DNA from: Isoperla grammatica
Taxonomy: Eukaryota; Arthropoda; Insecta; Plecoptera; Perlodidae
Length of the DNA: 64,000 nt
Direction: 5' to 3'
Assembly (NCBI GenBank): GCA_945910005.1
Contig: OX246742.1
Location: 48,014,211 to 48,078,210, forward strand
In this document: positions 53,697 through 64,000 of the stretch, piece after piece
Layout: each line of letters opens with the position of its first letter
Numbering within the stretch: position 1 is the stretch's first letter
Made by a program: the position numbers and the translations under genes
The notes under the pieces: generated by a model
What the model saw: the letters and a program-made list of their open reading frames with translations, nothing else
What the model was told of the DNA's origin: nothing
The model's database searches: none

Positions 53697-56564
53697 ATAA
53701 AAACTATTATTTTTGTAAGGTAGTTTTAATATTTCAAAACATAATATAGAAATTACAGCATTAATCTTATAAATACAGTGGTATTTAAGAACGAAGATAA
53801 ATAATACCATACAGCCTCTATCAAATAATTATGTCATCATTAATGAAAATCTACTCTCGCGCACGAGAGTACCATGCACACCACGTAGTTATAATGTATC
53901 ATCTTTGATGCACACTGCCTGCCCCAAAGATGATACATTATAACTACGTGCCTGCCCATCCCGAACCACCGAGCGCACAATGTCATTTGATACCGGCAAT
54001 CGACTGCCCGCCGCCCGCCAACACGCGCCGCTCAAGGCCGGTCCCTGCGCGTAAAGAGGGGGAGGGGGGGGGGGGAGGGGAGTAGCACTTGTTGGACGTT
54101 GACGTTTATCACGCGGACTGAGTGGAAAGCAACCCCAACTTGTCTGATAAAACACCTAAGCTCGAATTGATTTTGTTAATTTTTATTTTGGTTGTTGTTG
54201 ATGTTGCTACGGGAAATGTCAGGACTAAGTCCACATGATAGTACAGTCAAACTTCAAACCAAACAAAACTTTTATAGGCCTACTTTTTAAAAAAGTCAGC
54301 AATTTTAGATTGCTTCAATTTGCACGCATGAACCGACACAGCATAGTCTGTTAACTTTTGAAACGATGACACTAATTCTAAGGGGACGTCGTGCGTGGAT
54401 ATGAACTGCTCCATAGTTTGGATTGCAGACATTACGTCTTCTTTGCTAGGTGCTAGCACAACCGACTCACTGTCCTCATTATCACTCTCGATCATTTCGG
54501 GAACGGAGTTGGGCTCCACATAAATTTGTGATGTTGCCACGTCGTTGTCAACATCTACAAAATCACTTAACTTGAATTTGCCCAGCAACTCGAGATCAGA
54601 CACTGGCATTTCAACGTCGGCAACATCAATGCCTGCGTTGTCACTTTCGTGCACTTCCGCGTTGTCACTTTCTTCAATGTCTTCCATGCTGTCGCTGTCG
54701 CATTCTTCAGCTGTGTTGACCGTTTTAACAATCCCTCCTTTTGTGAAGCAATTCTTGATTGTTTGCGGCGTCACTGCATTCCAGGACAAAGTCACATTTC
54801 TAATGGCATCAAGAACGGTCCACTTCTGGATATCTTCCTTCTTGACCCCTTGTTTTATCTGACGTAGGTAGCTACGAATAAGCTTGCCTCGGTAGTGTCT
54901 CTTGAAATTCTCAATAATCCCCTGATCGAGAGGTTGCATGACACTTGTCGTATTCGGCGGAAAAAACAGCAACTCGACGTTGGGTGTTGCCAAGTTGATG
55001 CTAGTGTGCGACGAACAGTTGTCCATCGTGAGAAGTATGTGACGATTCTGGGATGCCATCTTTCGTTGAAGCCTAATCAACCATTCTTGGAATAAGGTTC
55101 CTGTCATCCACGCTTTTTTATTGTGGGCGTATGTGACGGGTAAACTGTATTGATTTATACCCTTGAAACATCGGGGATTTGCCGCCTTGCCGACAACGAG
55201 GGGTTTAATTTTTTCTTTGCCACTCATATTGCAGCACAACACCACAGTCAATCGTTCTTTACTTTTCGTCCCACCGTGGCACTTCTCGCCCTTAACTGCC
55301 AAAGTCCTGTCTGGCATCATGTTAAAAAATAACCCGGTCTCGTCCATGTTAAAAATGTCATCCTCTTCATACTTGTCAAAGATTTGCTGATGGTCGGCGA
55401 TCCAGGTGTTGACTTCCTCCACATCCACCTTTTGCGCCTCCCCGCACACGGCCAAGCATACAATGGAATGCCGTTTTTTGAACCGATCCAGCCATCCCTG
55501 CGACGCCTTGAAGTCTTCGATTTGGAGAGTCAGCGCGATTTCGTTAGCCTTTTCGAGAAGCATCGGGCCCGTTAACGGAACATTTGCAGCTCGCACTTGT
55601 GAAAAATATTCGAACACTTTAACTTCCAATTCTTCGTTTTTTGCGGGACGCATACGTTGACGTTTCGACGCACTGCCGCCAGATTTTAAAAATGCTTCCT
55701 CAATTTTATCGCGATTTTTTATAATTGTTGACAAAGTTGAAGGAGGTATCTCGAACTTTTCCGCTAACTTTGTCTTAGATTCAGTTTTTTTATCGATTTC
55801 TTCTAACAATTTCATTTTTTGCGGTATTGTCAATGTTTTTAATTTTCGCGGTATCGGTGCCATCGCTCTACAGTAATAACTTTTAGAAAACAGTACTGTA
55901 ATGTAAACAGTGTAACGGCACTAATAAACTGCTGAAAATGCGAAAAAATATGTTTCCACAAGGGCTCGAACTAAACGCAAGTACCACACGAAGGAGTTGA
56001 AAACGAATAAGCGGTCAGTTACTGAATGGAGATGTTTTAGAGGCTTGACCTTGCAGCATAGACTCTCATTGGCCCGTTTGTTCGTTTCTTTCCGATGGTG
56101 GGTTGGTTGGGGGGGGGGGGGGGTGGGGGGGAAACACTTTCACTTCGCGCTGCATTCCGATGCGATAGAAGACAGAGACAAGACCCCATGTAGGCGCCGG
56201 ACACATGTTCGCATTCTCTTTCTCTTTCTCTCTCGCACTCGCTTGCACGGGTCGACAACAAAGACGAATCCGCTAGCGGGCGGTCAACGACCTGCAGTAA
56301 ACATCGCACACAGGGGTAGAAGGATTTGATGGGTACAGGCTGCATCGAAATAAAGTTCACCTAAAGACTTCGAGTTATCCACTGAAATACAATGTTACAT
56401 TTCGTCTTGTTGTAAAATATTACTTCGAATTACGAGTTATGACGTTTTTCGACTTAACCAATCAATTAACATTAGCTTACTTATACCTGCTGATGGGGAT
56501 TGAGTTTCCTTTGAGGTATAACGAATTTCGAGTTACCGTGGTTCGAGTTAACGAGGTTTTACTG
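53562..56564 (-). mobile_element. Complete Tigger/pogo DNA transposon, 3003 bp
   Basis: A 23-bp perfect terminal inverted repeat bounds it: it starts cagtaaaacctcgttaactc at 53562 and its complement ends at 56564. TA flanks both sides (53560-53561 and 56565-56566). Subterminal ttcgagtta and cgacttatc words repeat inside both ends. This end sequence is characteristic of Tigger elements. It carries one intact transposase. An A29 tract (53665-53694) and G-rich tracts (54058-54080 and 56108-56130) lie in the non-coding parts. Confidence 0.96.
54280..55863 (-). CDS. Tigger-type (CENP-B family) DDE transposase with C-terminal PIP box
   Basis: An uninterrupted frame of 527 residues. The N-terminal CENP-B-type helix-turn-helix (residues about 5-55, KLAEKFEIPPSTLSTIIKNR) and a second Tc5-type DNA-binding domain (about 75-145, ASQGWLDRFKKRH) recognise the terminal repeats. 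The DDE core has D174 (FNMDETGLFF), D281 (LTMDNCSSHTS) and D313 (MQPLDQGIIENFKRHYR). A long acidic linker follows (about 385-460). The last ten residues are QSKIADFFKK, a canonical PCNA-interacting motif (Q518, I521, F524, F525). Pogo transposase is known to bind PCNA in this way. There is no stop or frameshift and the ends are intact, so the element may be active or recently so. The start is the first Met, close to the upstream terminal region. Confidence 0.95.
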   Translation of the reverse strand: MAPIPRKLKTLTIPQKMKLLEEIDKKTESKTKLAEKFEIPPSTLSTIIKNRDKIEEAFLKSGGSASKRQRMRPAKNEELEVKVFEYFSQVRAANVPLTGPMLLEKANEIALTLQIEDFKASQGWLDRFKKRHSIVCLAVCGEAQKVDVEEVNTWIADHQQIFDKYEEDDIFNMDETGLFFNMMPDRTLAVKGEKCHGGTKSKERLTVVLCCNMSGKEKIKPLVVGKAANPRCFKGINQYSLPVTYAHNKKAWMTGTLFQEWLIRLQRKMASQNRHILLTMDNCSSHTSINLATPNVELLFFPPNTTSVMQPLDQGIIENFKRHYRGKLIRSYLRQIKQGVKKEDIQKWTVLDAIRNVTLSWNAVTPQTIKNCFTKGGIVKTVNTAEECDSDSMEDIEESDNAEVHESDNAGIDVADVEMPVSDLELLGKFKLSDFVDVDNDVATSQIYVEPNSVPEMIESDNEDSESVVLAPSKEDVMSAIQTMEQFISTHDVPLELVSSFQKLTDYAVSVHACKLKQSKIADFFKK

Positions 56565-56566
56565 TA

Positions 56567-57797
56567 TTAGACAATTATCATCATCAGTCAAAATGCAGAT
56601 GCCAGCCAATTTTCCCTTTTCCATATTTGATCAGTTTTCTTAGGCTACAGTATTTGTTGTCCATGTAAATAGAGTTAAACCACCAGTGGCACAGGTAAGC
56701 TATCTTGTAGAACTACTAAGTTATGGTATCTTTAAACTACTAGTTGCTTCAATATGCTCAATAATATAATCATAATGAATTAATTGTTCAATCCCTCTTT
56801 TAAAAATGACGTAATTGCTATTGGAAAACCTTCAGTGTTCTTTGCCAATTGTACAGATGTACGAAGCGTGCGTAGTGTAGAGCTAGTTTCTAAATCCTTG
56901 CTGGGCGATACTCTTCTGGACACAAGACTTTTATATTTTTTATAAGATCGTTACAAAAACAGACGTGTTTTTACCAAGTCCTGATCTTTGCGTCTTTTCT
57001 TAGGTTTTTGTCTCGAATAATTGTGTCTGCTTGGATGCGACTGTCAATGTCAGACATACGTGAAGCCATCGTGATAAAATTAGTGGGGTTGGGTTTTACA
57101 GTTGAGAAGCCAACCCCAACCCCTATTGGTTTCAGCTTATACTGGTAAGCTTGTTGATTTGTATATAAAGAGTAATTAGCATGCTAGAAACTATCTCTTG
57201 TTTTGAAACCGGTGATTTTCAAGTTTGTTTACAGTAAATGAGCTATATTTACATTACAAGTTACAATAATAGTGATATTTAGAATATATACTAACTTTTG
57301 TACCTTTTGTGTTGTTATATTACCTAGATTGGACTAACTTTACGTCGATCGGGGATTTGTCTCTCGGCCAAGCCGTGACCGTTTCGAGTTGGATGCACAT
57401 TGCACACAAATACATCAATGATTAAATAGTAAATACTGATTTCTACAGCAAAGATATTGATCCTTTGTAAAGCGGAATCAAAAAGGCTAGCGGTTTCTTT
57501 ATTGAGTGACAAGAACTCGATCCCAACTCACAATTGTAATCCGGAACTACTTGGTTCTTATGGCTTTGGGACACAACGTAGCTAAATCGTAGCATCGCAT
57601 ATTTTTTGATTGCAATGCTAATGATCCTGATAACAATGGGTATCTCTGCACTATCTTTATACCTCATGATGCAGAGAGATATAAATGACCTTAGGCCTAT
57701 GTCTCTCTCAGTATATATGTAGTAGGTCGTGAAGGCCGGTCTTGTACGATCCCGATATCGACAATTGTGTGTAGGGCTTGATTTATAATAGTAAATA
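56567..57797. other. Gene-free stretch
   Basis: No exon with convincing coding character on either strand, and no inverted-repeat element was identified. Confidence 0.45.
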
Positions 57798-58478
57798 CTA
57801 GGGGTGTGCGAATATCCGAAATTTCGGATCAGATCAGATATTTAGCATCCGAACCGAAGGGCGATAAATTGGAACCGACATCGGTTCGGTTTCAGATAGT
57901 TTGAATCGCGCGCGCACTCGCACGGAGTGAGGTCGGTAAAGTAGCGGTAGTGAAATACTATTTTACCGACTTTGTGCACGGAGAGCGTGTGGCAGACTGC
58001 ACTTCTGCCGCCTCAAGAAGGCAGTGTTCGCGGCTACATAGATAGTTTCTCGCGATTTTCTTCGACAATCGATATTAATACATTGATTAAACAGGTGGAT
58101 TAATAAACCACGCTACTTCCATGCTACAAGTGCATCTATTGTTCACGGGAATTTAGTACTAAGTATGGTACGACAACAAATCTAAGCAATCACTTAGAGT
58201 GCAGGCATTCTGTGCAGTATGCCAAAGGTGGCAGATATTTATTTAATATACCAAGTTTAAAAAGTGGGGTGTTACAATTATGGGAATCTAATAATTGATA
58301 GTAAACATGCTAACATTATATTCTTCTAATAAAATTATGTGTGGCCATTATTCTGTTGTGGCTTACTTAAATAAATACGGTTAACTATCCAAACCGAATC
58401 CGATCCGAAAAATCGAATAATTTACTATCCGAAATCGATCCGATCCGAAACTAAAAATTAGGATTCGCACACCCCTAG
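57798..58478 (+). mobile_element. Deleted hAT element retaining a BED zinc-finger fragment
   Basis: Terminal inverted repeat ctaggggtgtgcgaat (57798-57813) and attcgcacacccctag (58463-58478). Direct repeats of taaata (agtaaata if the end base pairs are shared) abut it. Both inner ends are rich in atccgaa/ttcggat words. At 58132-58230 the plus strand encodes a C2H2-type BED finger: CIYCSREF, then TTTNLSNHLECRH. BED fingers sit at the N-terminus of hAT transposases. The frame closes after about 55 codons, and the catalytic domain is absent. Confidence 0.8.
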
Positions 58479-60283
58479 TAAATACATATTTATCATATAT
58501 TTAGGCCCTAATTTGATAAAATGGGCCCCTACAAGCAATCACAGATATCGAAATCACAACCGCCATGGTCGTCTTTTAAAGGTTACTGCAATTTATTATT
58601 GAAAGCTGAAACGTATCCAAAAGTGTTCAACTAGTGACTGTTACTGTCTATTTTAATGCTTGGGGTTCGGAAGAGATATAATTATTAGGCACGAACGAAC
58701 GAGTCGAGTCATGTGATCTAATCTTTGTATTGCATTGGTGTTGCAACTCTGCCCGGAACAACCCTCTCGAAACTGAATGCCAATGGCAATAGAACATATA
58801 ATTATAGCCTATTAAAGAGAAGAATTTGTAAATATAGATTTGAATATAATATATTGTAGATACTTGGGAGATATTACACTGTTGAGTTTCGGTGTCTGCG
58901 GCCACAAGATTCCAGGACGCCGCTTGCCGTACTCAAGTTATTTATTGTATGTACGTCTCTGCTCGACGTGGAATCCTGTGGCCACGAGGAGTATAAAGAA
59001 TCTCGATTTGGAAATACGAATGGACAGGCACGCAACCCCAAAAATGCTTTTATCTTATTTATTTATTTATTCTACACTTAGTGTCAGATCATGTATTTTT
59101 GTTGTAAAGTCTAAATATTATATTCTCGTACTAGTTGTGGCACTATTTTCGTAAATAAATGAAGAATTAAAGCTAAATAAATACTAAATCTATTGAGGAA
59201 ACATATCGTGCGAATGTATTTCACTGATTGTTGTTTGTGATACCTCCCCCACTGCCACGGCCACTGGAGCCCACTTGACAGTCCAGCAAACACACGGGGA
59301 GCCTCCCCGGTCGTTGGTTTCTTCACATCAACATTGTAGTCCTAAAAAACAAATTTGCAATATTTTTTTTAAGTTTTAAATTTTGATTATACATGAAATC
59401 CGGTGACAAGTGTTGACTTGATTTTGCATAGTTATACTGTATTTTAAGCGTAGATTTTGGCGATATGTGGCGCAATACGGCCAATATAATTAATTTTTGA
59501 GTGACGAGTCAGGTAAACTCTTATTAAAAATGGACTTTTTTTAGATCCTTAAAGGTAGACCAATATTTTTAGAGCCAAGAAAGCATTTTGCAATATGTAG
59601 CAGCTTGCAAGATTACCTGTAAAGGTTTTTACTGTTTACTGTATCTAGTTTAATGAATGAATATCAAATACCCCTTCCAAAGAGGCTCTCTTTGTGTTTC
59701 AGAACTGTACATATGTTGACATTTATTGTATGTTACTTGCCTTACATATCAATACCATTTTACTGTGCAACTCTAGACAATATTACAAGATATATAAATA
59801 TATATTATGCAGGTAGATATGAATATATAATATGTATATTTTTCACATATATGTGGAGTATATTATTTAACATTATTGAAGAACCTCTTGCTTTACATAC
59901 TTACATAATTAAGTTTTGACAGGTGGACATGTACCCTCATCTCATCATTGTGCATTTTAACATAATTTTCTTTTGACGAGGGTGCTACAAAAGGGTGGCT
60001 TTTTACACTGCACAAATGCACTGCGTTCTGGCTACTCTGGCCCGAATGTAAGTTACTGCGAAGGCGTAACGCGACGATGGCTGATGCTAGAGTGCCGGGT
60101 TTAGAAGGAATACCATGAAGTCTGGTAGAAGGTGGGAGGTTCCCACCATTCACTTGGGCCTCGGGTCTAACCTAAGCCATGCCCGACACCTCCGCTTTCT
60201 TCTTTATCTTGTAATGATAATTAATATTAGGTTAACTAATCACGCACTTTGGAGGTTAATAAAGAATATCCTATGGATATGTA
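58479..60283. other. Mostly gene-free stretch
   Basis: A diverged inverted repeat (gccacaagattcca against tggaatcctgtggc, 58900-58985) may be a small MITE. On the minus strand, 59340-59226 follows an acceptor-like ttttttag. It has coding character in two frames (DYNVDVKKPTTGEAPR, or a Gly/Ser-rich GSSGRGSGGGITNNNQ ending in TGA). It could be a last exon of an unseen gene, but the support is thin. Confidence 0.35.
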
Positions 60284-60573
60284 ATATTAAGTGAGGAAAG
60301 GATCCAACAGCTTACCTTCGTGTACTAAGATGACGGATTTGCGAGTTTGAAGTACACATAAAAGACATAATAAAAAATATAACGAGACGTTTCGACCGAG
60401 GTCTTGCTCACTCGAGAGAAGAATGGCTACTGCTACTTCTCTCGAGTGAGCAAGACCTCGGTCGAAACGTCTCGTTATATTTTGTATTATGTCTTTTATG
60501 TGTACTTCAAACTCGCAAATCCGTCATCTTACTACACGAAGGTAAGCTGTTGGATCCTTTCCTCACTTAATAT
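60284..60573. repeat. 290-bp near-perfect palindrome (inverted repeat pair)
   Basis: Arms of about 138 bp (left starts atattaagtgaggaaaggat, right ends cctttcctcacttaatat) surround a loop of about 14 bp (aatggctactgcta). Each arm contains the cgaaacgtctcgtta word (or its complement) that also ends the repeats at 21575-21690 and 23440-23560. A 16-bp direct repeat, cctatggatatgtaat, lies at 60270-60285 and 60607-60622 and may be a target duplication. Structure and motif resemble paired terminal repeats of Penelope-like elements; that is inference. Confidence 0.85.
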
Positions 60574-60622
60574 ACCATTCCAGCCGATTGGCACCTACTT
60601 TCATAACCTATGGATATGTAAT

Positions 60623-63489
60623 AATAGATGACTCCTTAGTCCTTATGACTATGGGAAGTATCTTAAAAAAACCTTCCGTCAGCATTGCCGGTTGCGAAAT
60701 ATCCAACTGGCAACCTCCCAAGTTAGAAATGGTTTGTGTTGCTGCTGATCCACCTTTCTTGTGCTCTTTTATACATTTTGCCAGTTTGTGGAAAATTACT
60801 TTGAAAAGTAATGCGTTACTTCAAACATTTCTCCAATAATATCAAATTAGTAGTACCTAAATTACTTTCACTTATTATTTCATTCTAAAAGTAATCCATT
60901 TTCTTTTCCACTGAAAAGATAATCACATTACTTTTGAAATTACTTTTGCTTAGGTACTTTTAAATTTTGATAAGTAATTGCATTGTGCTGAAATAAATTA
61001 AGATATGGTTGTTAAAGCACAAGTTATGATTTGTTCTTCTGTTCTTACAGATTTAAGTGTTTTGGAATTTTTGAAGCCACAAATTGTCATTCTTTCGAAA
61101 CGAAAAGTAAAGCGTTAGTAAAAATAAAAAATCATATTTTAATGGAAATTACAATAGTCTTAACAGTTAGGAAATTGCATCAACGTTACCGCTAACGTTA
61201 CCGAGATGCGTTACTGCCATGACGTTGTTGCCAACATCGGAACCCATAAGAGTCCTCCAGAATGCAGTGCAGATGTGAATGAAGGAAGTAATTAATATGA
61301 GGTCTAGTGACCACTTTAAGTATGTTTTTGGGGTTATGTGTCGAAATGAACAAAGTGCCTCTTTCTGTGACATTAAGCGAGTTTTTTAGTGGGACCCTAG
61401 TCAATTCATGAGGGACACATTCCTAAGTGGTGCATCTTGCACTTTGCTTGTTCGTTTTGTTAATAGCAATTCCAAACTTTTTTCTTTATAAATGATGATT
61501 GGTTTAGAAAAAGTCTGGCATGGTTGTCAATTATCAATTTCATTGGACATAACCTATTATGTTTATAAACTTGTAAAAAAATTGTGATTTTTTTTGTAGT
61601 AAAAATAAATAATTATATTGACACTTGCTTGTCTTTATTTCAATTGTATTTTTCAATCTATTCTCCTGCACTGGCCACACAAGCAAAGTTTTCATTACAG
61701 GCAGATGGCATTAAACTATTTACAGTCTTACACGGGTACAAAAGACAGCACTGACACTGACACTAGTGTAAAGTGTAGGACAAGCAAACGAAGCTCTTGC
61801 CCTGATCGGGGTGAAAGTATTAGCTGGTCTTTAAAGGGCGTTCCTTGCCGTGGCCCGTGACTCGGCTCAACCCCCGACTGCCCACGAGGAAACTACCCAC
61901 GACTGCACTCGTTGCGAGCTTCAACATACACTGATAAGTTCAAGTGAAAGGTACAATTTATTGTAGCGTGTTCCAATGAGCTGCACTGGTTGTGTGTTGT
62001 TAAAGGTGCGGTCCAGTGGAGCCATTTGAAAACACCATTAATTTCAAATACAACGCTGACAGGATTTTACACAAATCACTAGTCAAATGAAGATTTTATA
62101 AGAAATTCAATGATCACAATGTGACGGGAAAGTTTAGAAGTTCCAAATCCTTATTTAAATGCTTCGGAAGTGAGCAGGAACATTTTCAATGTCAATGCTA
62201 ATATCTGTTCGTTAGTGAAGACGTTTTAGCTGTTGTCACCTTGGTTGTCACACATCTCATCATCGGCTCAGTCGGTAAAGACGGTTACTACTTGTGAAGA
62301 GGTAATGATAAATAAAAATAGATGGATTCAGCTGCACTCCAGAATTTATCGGATTGCTAATCTGACTCGGCCAACAGTAATCCAAGTGTTCCAATATTCA
62401 TACTGGATGGCGACTCACGTGATCGAGAATCAATCCCAAGCTTTCACCAAACTCATTTTTTTTTTAACCGAGATTTGCGGGATTACTTTTATTATTATTA
62501 TTTATTTATTTATTGAGAACGGTTCACGGGGACCCACAAGTGCAATATGATAGGCTTACATTTAACGCAGAGTAAAAGATGTAATTTACAAATACTCAAA
62601 TTAATAGGTGTTAGGTCTACTGACTCCAAAATTTTAAATTACAGTTATAAACTTATAACGAGGATACTGGTATGAATTAATTTTCAAACGCTAAGTAAAA
62701 ATGACTATTTGAGATGATTGATGAGTGGTTTTGACACAAGCAGATTTGAAGGTACACATGAATATTAAGTGACTGTTTTTTGAAAGTGTTGATTGAATTC
62801 GATTAATGGGGGCTTATTTGAAGAGATTGATACGAGAACATGGAACATAGCATGCTTGGTGATTACGCGTGGATCTAGTGGGGATGTGGTGCAAGTTTGA
62901 ATTGATTTACTTTTAACCTATTGTTTACTTTTTTCAATAATAAATGCGAAGGTTCTTTGATATAATTATGTGAAAGATCCTTTACTTTTTTAATTCGACC
63001 ATCCCAAACAAGAAAGTAGATTGAATGCGTTATTATTTTATCACCGATGCCTTTTCCTTGATCAAAAGAGGTATCTATGACGCAAAATGTTACAATTCTG
63101 TGATTCAAATATTTTCCCGGTTTCACTAATCAGCAGTCAGATGTTTCCGACACCAGCGCCTTCTGCAATGTGCGGCGATAATTGGAAGTGAGTTTCGGGA
63201 TCGCCTGTGTGTCATCTAAAATTTCAGGGAAACATACTATGAAAAATCACAACAATCCTACAACATGGAGTAACCTTTCATTTTCTTGATGAATAATCAA
63301 GGAGTAAATGAAACGGGCTATTAGTCTGTGACTTTCATTTCTATCCCAAGCTCAAGGTATTTACGAAAAACGCAATTCAATATTGGTCTTTATCTCTGGC
63401 TCTTCGTTGTGGAAATATCAAACATGGCTGCCACAATGGAAGCTGTTTATGTTTCCATTGTCCGTAAATAATTTTCTGTGATCCTAGAA
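60623..63489. other. Intergenic stretch upstream of casein kinase 1
   Basis: No exon was recognised. Around 60785-61000 words such as agtaatgcgttactt and aaaagtaatcc recall termini of nonautonomous hAT elements, but ends could not be paired. Short ATT/TTTA runs occur near 62480-62510. Confidence 0.4.
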
Positions 63490-64000
63490 ATGGAGCTCCG
63501 AGTGGGGAATAAGTACAGACTAGGCCGTAAAATAGGAAGTGGCTCGTTTGGAGATATATACCTAGGTAAATATTGTTTGGCTTGTTTCTTCTACTGTGCA
63601 CTTGTCATGAGTTTAGTTGACTCAAAAACTGTAGGCCCTAGGCCTTTGGGATAAGACTTCCTCTTTGAAAGAATGACCCATCAAGTGATTAATTTTCAGG
63701 GACGAATATTTCTACGGGTGAAGAAGTAGCTATTAAGCTAGAATGTATCAAAACGAGACATCCACAGCTCCACATCGAATCAAAGTTCTACAAATTGATG
63801 CAAGGAGGAGGTTAGTAAAGAGAATCTTGTAATAAAGTAGCAAGCAGGTGCCTTGAAGCCCCAGGGCAGACCTACGGCTAGAATTAGGGACCTAACGTTC
63901 TGAAGCTCTCCTGCGTTTATTATTATTTTATGACGTTTCTTAATCTATATTTCTAATTACAGTCGGAATCCCAAATATAAAATGGTGTGGTTCAGAAGGC
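63490..64000 (+). CDS. Casein kinase 1 delta/epsilon, N-terminal exons (cut by window edge)
   Basis: Exons 63490-63565, 63700-63810 and 63963-64000 join in phase (introns GT-AG) and start [14 protein letters not shown]. The glycine-rich ATP loop [12 protein letters not shown] (residues 15-26) and the VAIK lysine (K38) are present, followed by [17 protein letters not shown] and [13 protein letters not shown]. This is diagnostic of the CK1 delta/epsilon (doubletime) Ser/Thr kinases that act in circadian timing, Wnt and Hedgehog signalling. Residues such as N7-K8 and SKFYK look more like arthropod than vertebrate versions. The catalytic loop and C-terminal tail lie beyond the window. Confidence 0.94.

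Overview
The window is metazoan nuclear DNA. It has spliced genes with GT-AG introns, animal-specific proteins (a SMURF-type HECT ubiquitin ligase, casein kinase 1 delta/epsilon, a DUF4485 coiled-coil protein), many DNA transposons and non-LTR retrotransposon fragments, microsatellites, and a frequent palindromic taggccta word. The casein kinase N-terminus reads more like a protostome/arthropod form than a vertebrate one, but the species cannot be fixed from this window.

Layout. 1-10080: a tandem array of about 98 units of 103 bp. Each unit is the tail of an intron plus the head of the exon that begins at 10005, so the array is an amplified splice-acceptor junction. 10005-12696: last three exons (187 residues) of an unrecognised protein; its final exon junction is also repeated four times. 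12.7-33.4 kb: no host gene recognised. This stretch holds a complete pogo-type transposon (14164-17285), relics of another DDE transposase, a retropepsin fragment, a possible LTR, duplicated repeat blocks and a LINE fragment. 33645-41494: seven-exon DUF4485 coiled-coil gene, with an 18-copy minisatellite of about 119 bp in its largest intron. 42.0-43.5 kb: LINE fragment and a deleted Harbinger element. 43856-52098: complete 13-exon smurf gene (809 codons; C2, three WW, HECT). 53562-56564: complete Tigger-type transposon whose transposase ends in a PCNA-binding (PIP) motif. 57.8-60.6 kb: an internally deleted hAT element that keeps a BED finger, and a 290-bp hairpin. 63490 to the edge: first three exons of a casein kinase 1 delta/epsilon gene.

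All host genes lie on the + strand. The clearest unusual signal is that short tandem duplications repeatedly straddle exon edges: acceptors at 10005 (about 98 copies), 12501 (4) and 51775 (5), and donors at 48105 (2) and 48692 (4). In the two arrays in the first gene every extra full copy carries an in-frame TAA. These arrays create long series of decoy splice sites in otherwise normal genes.
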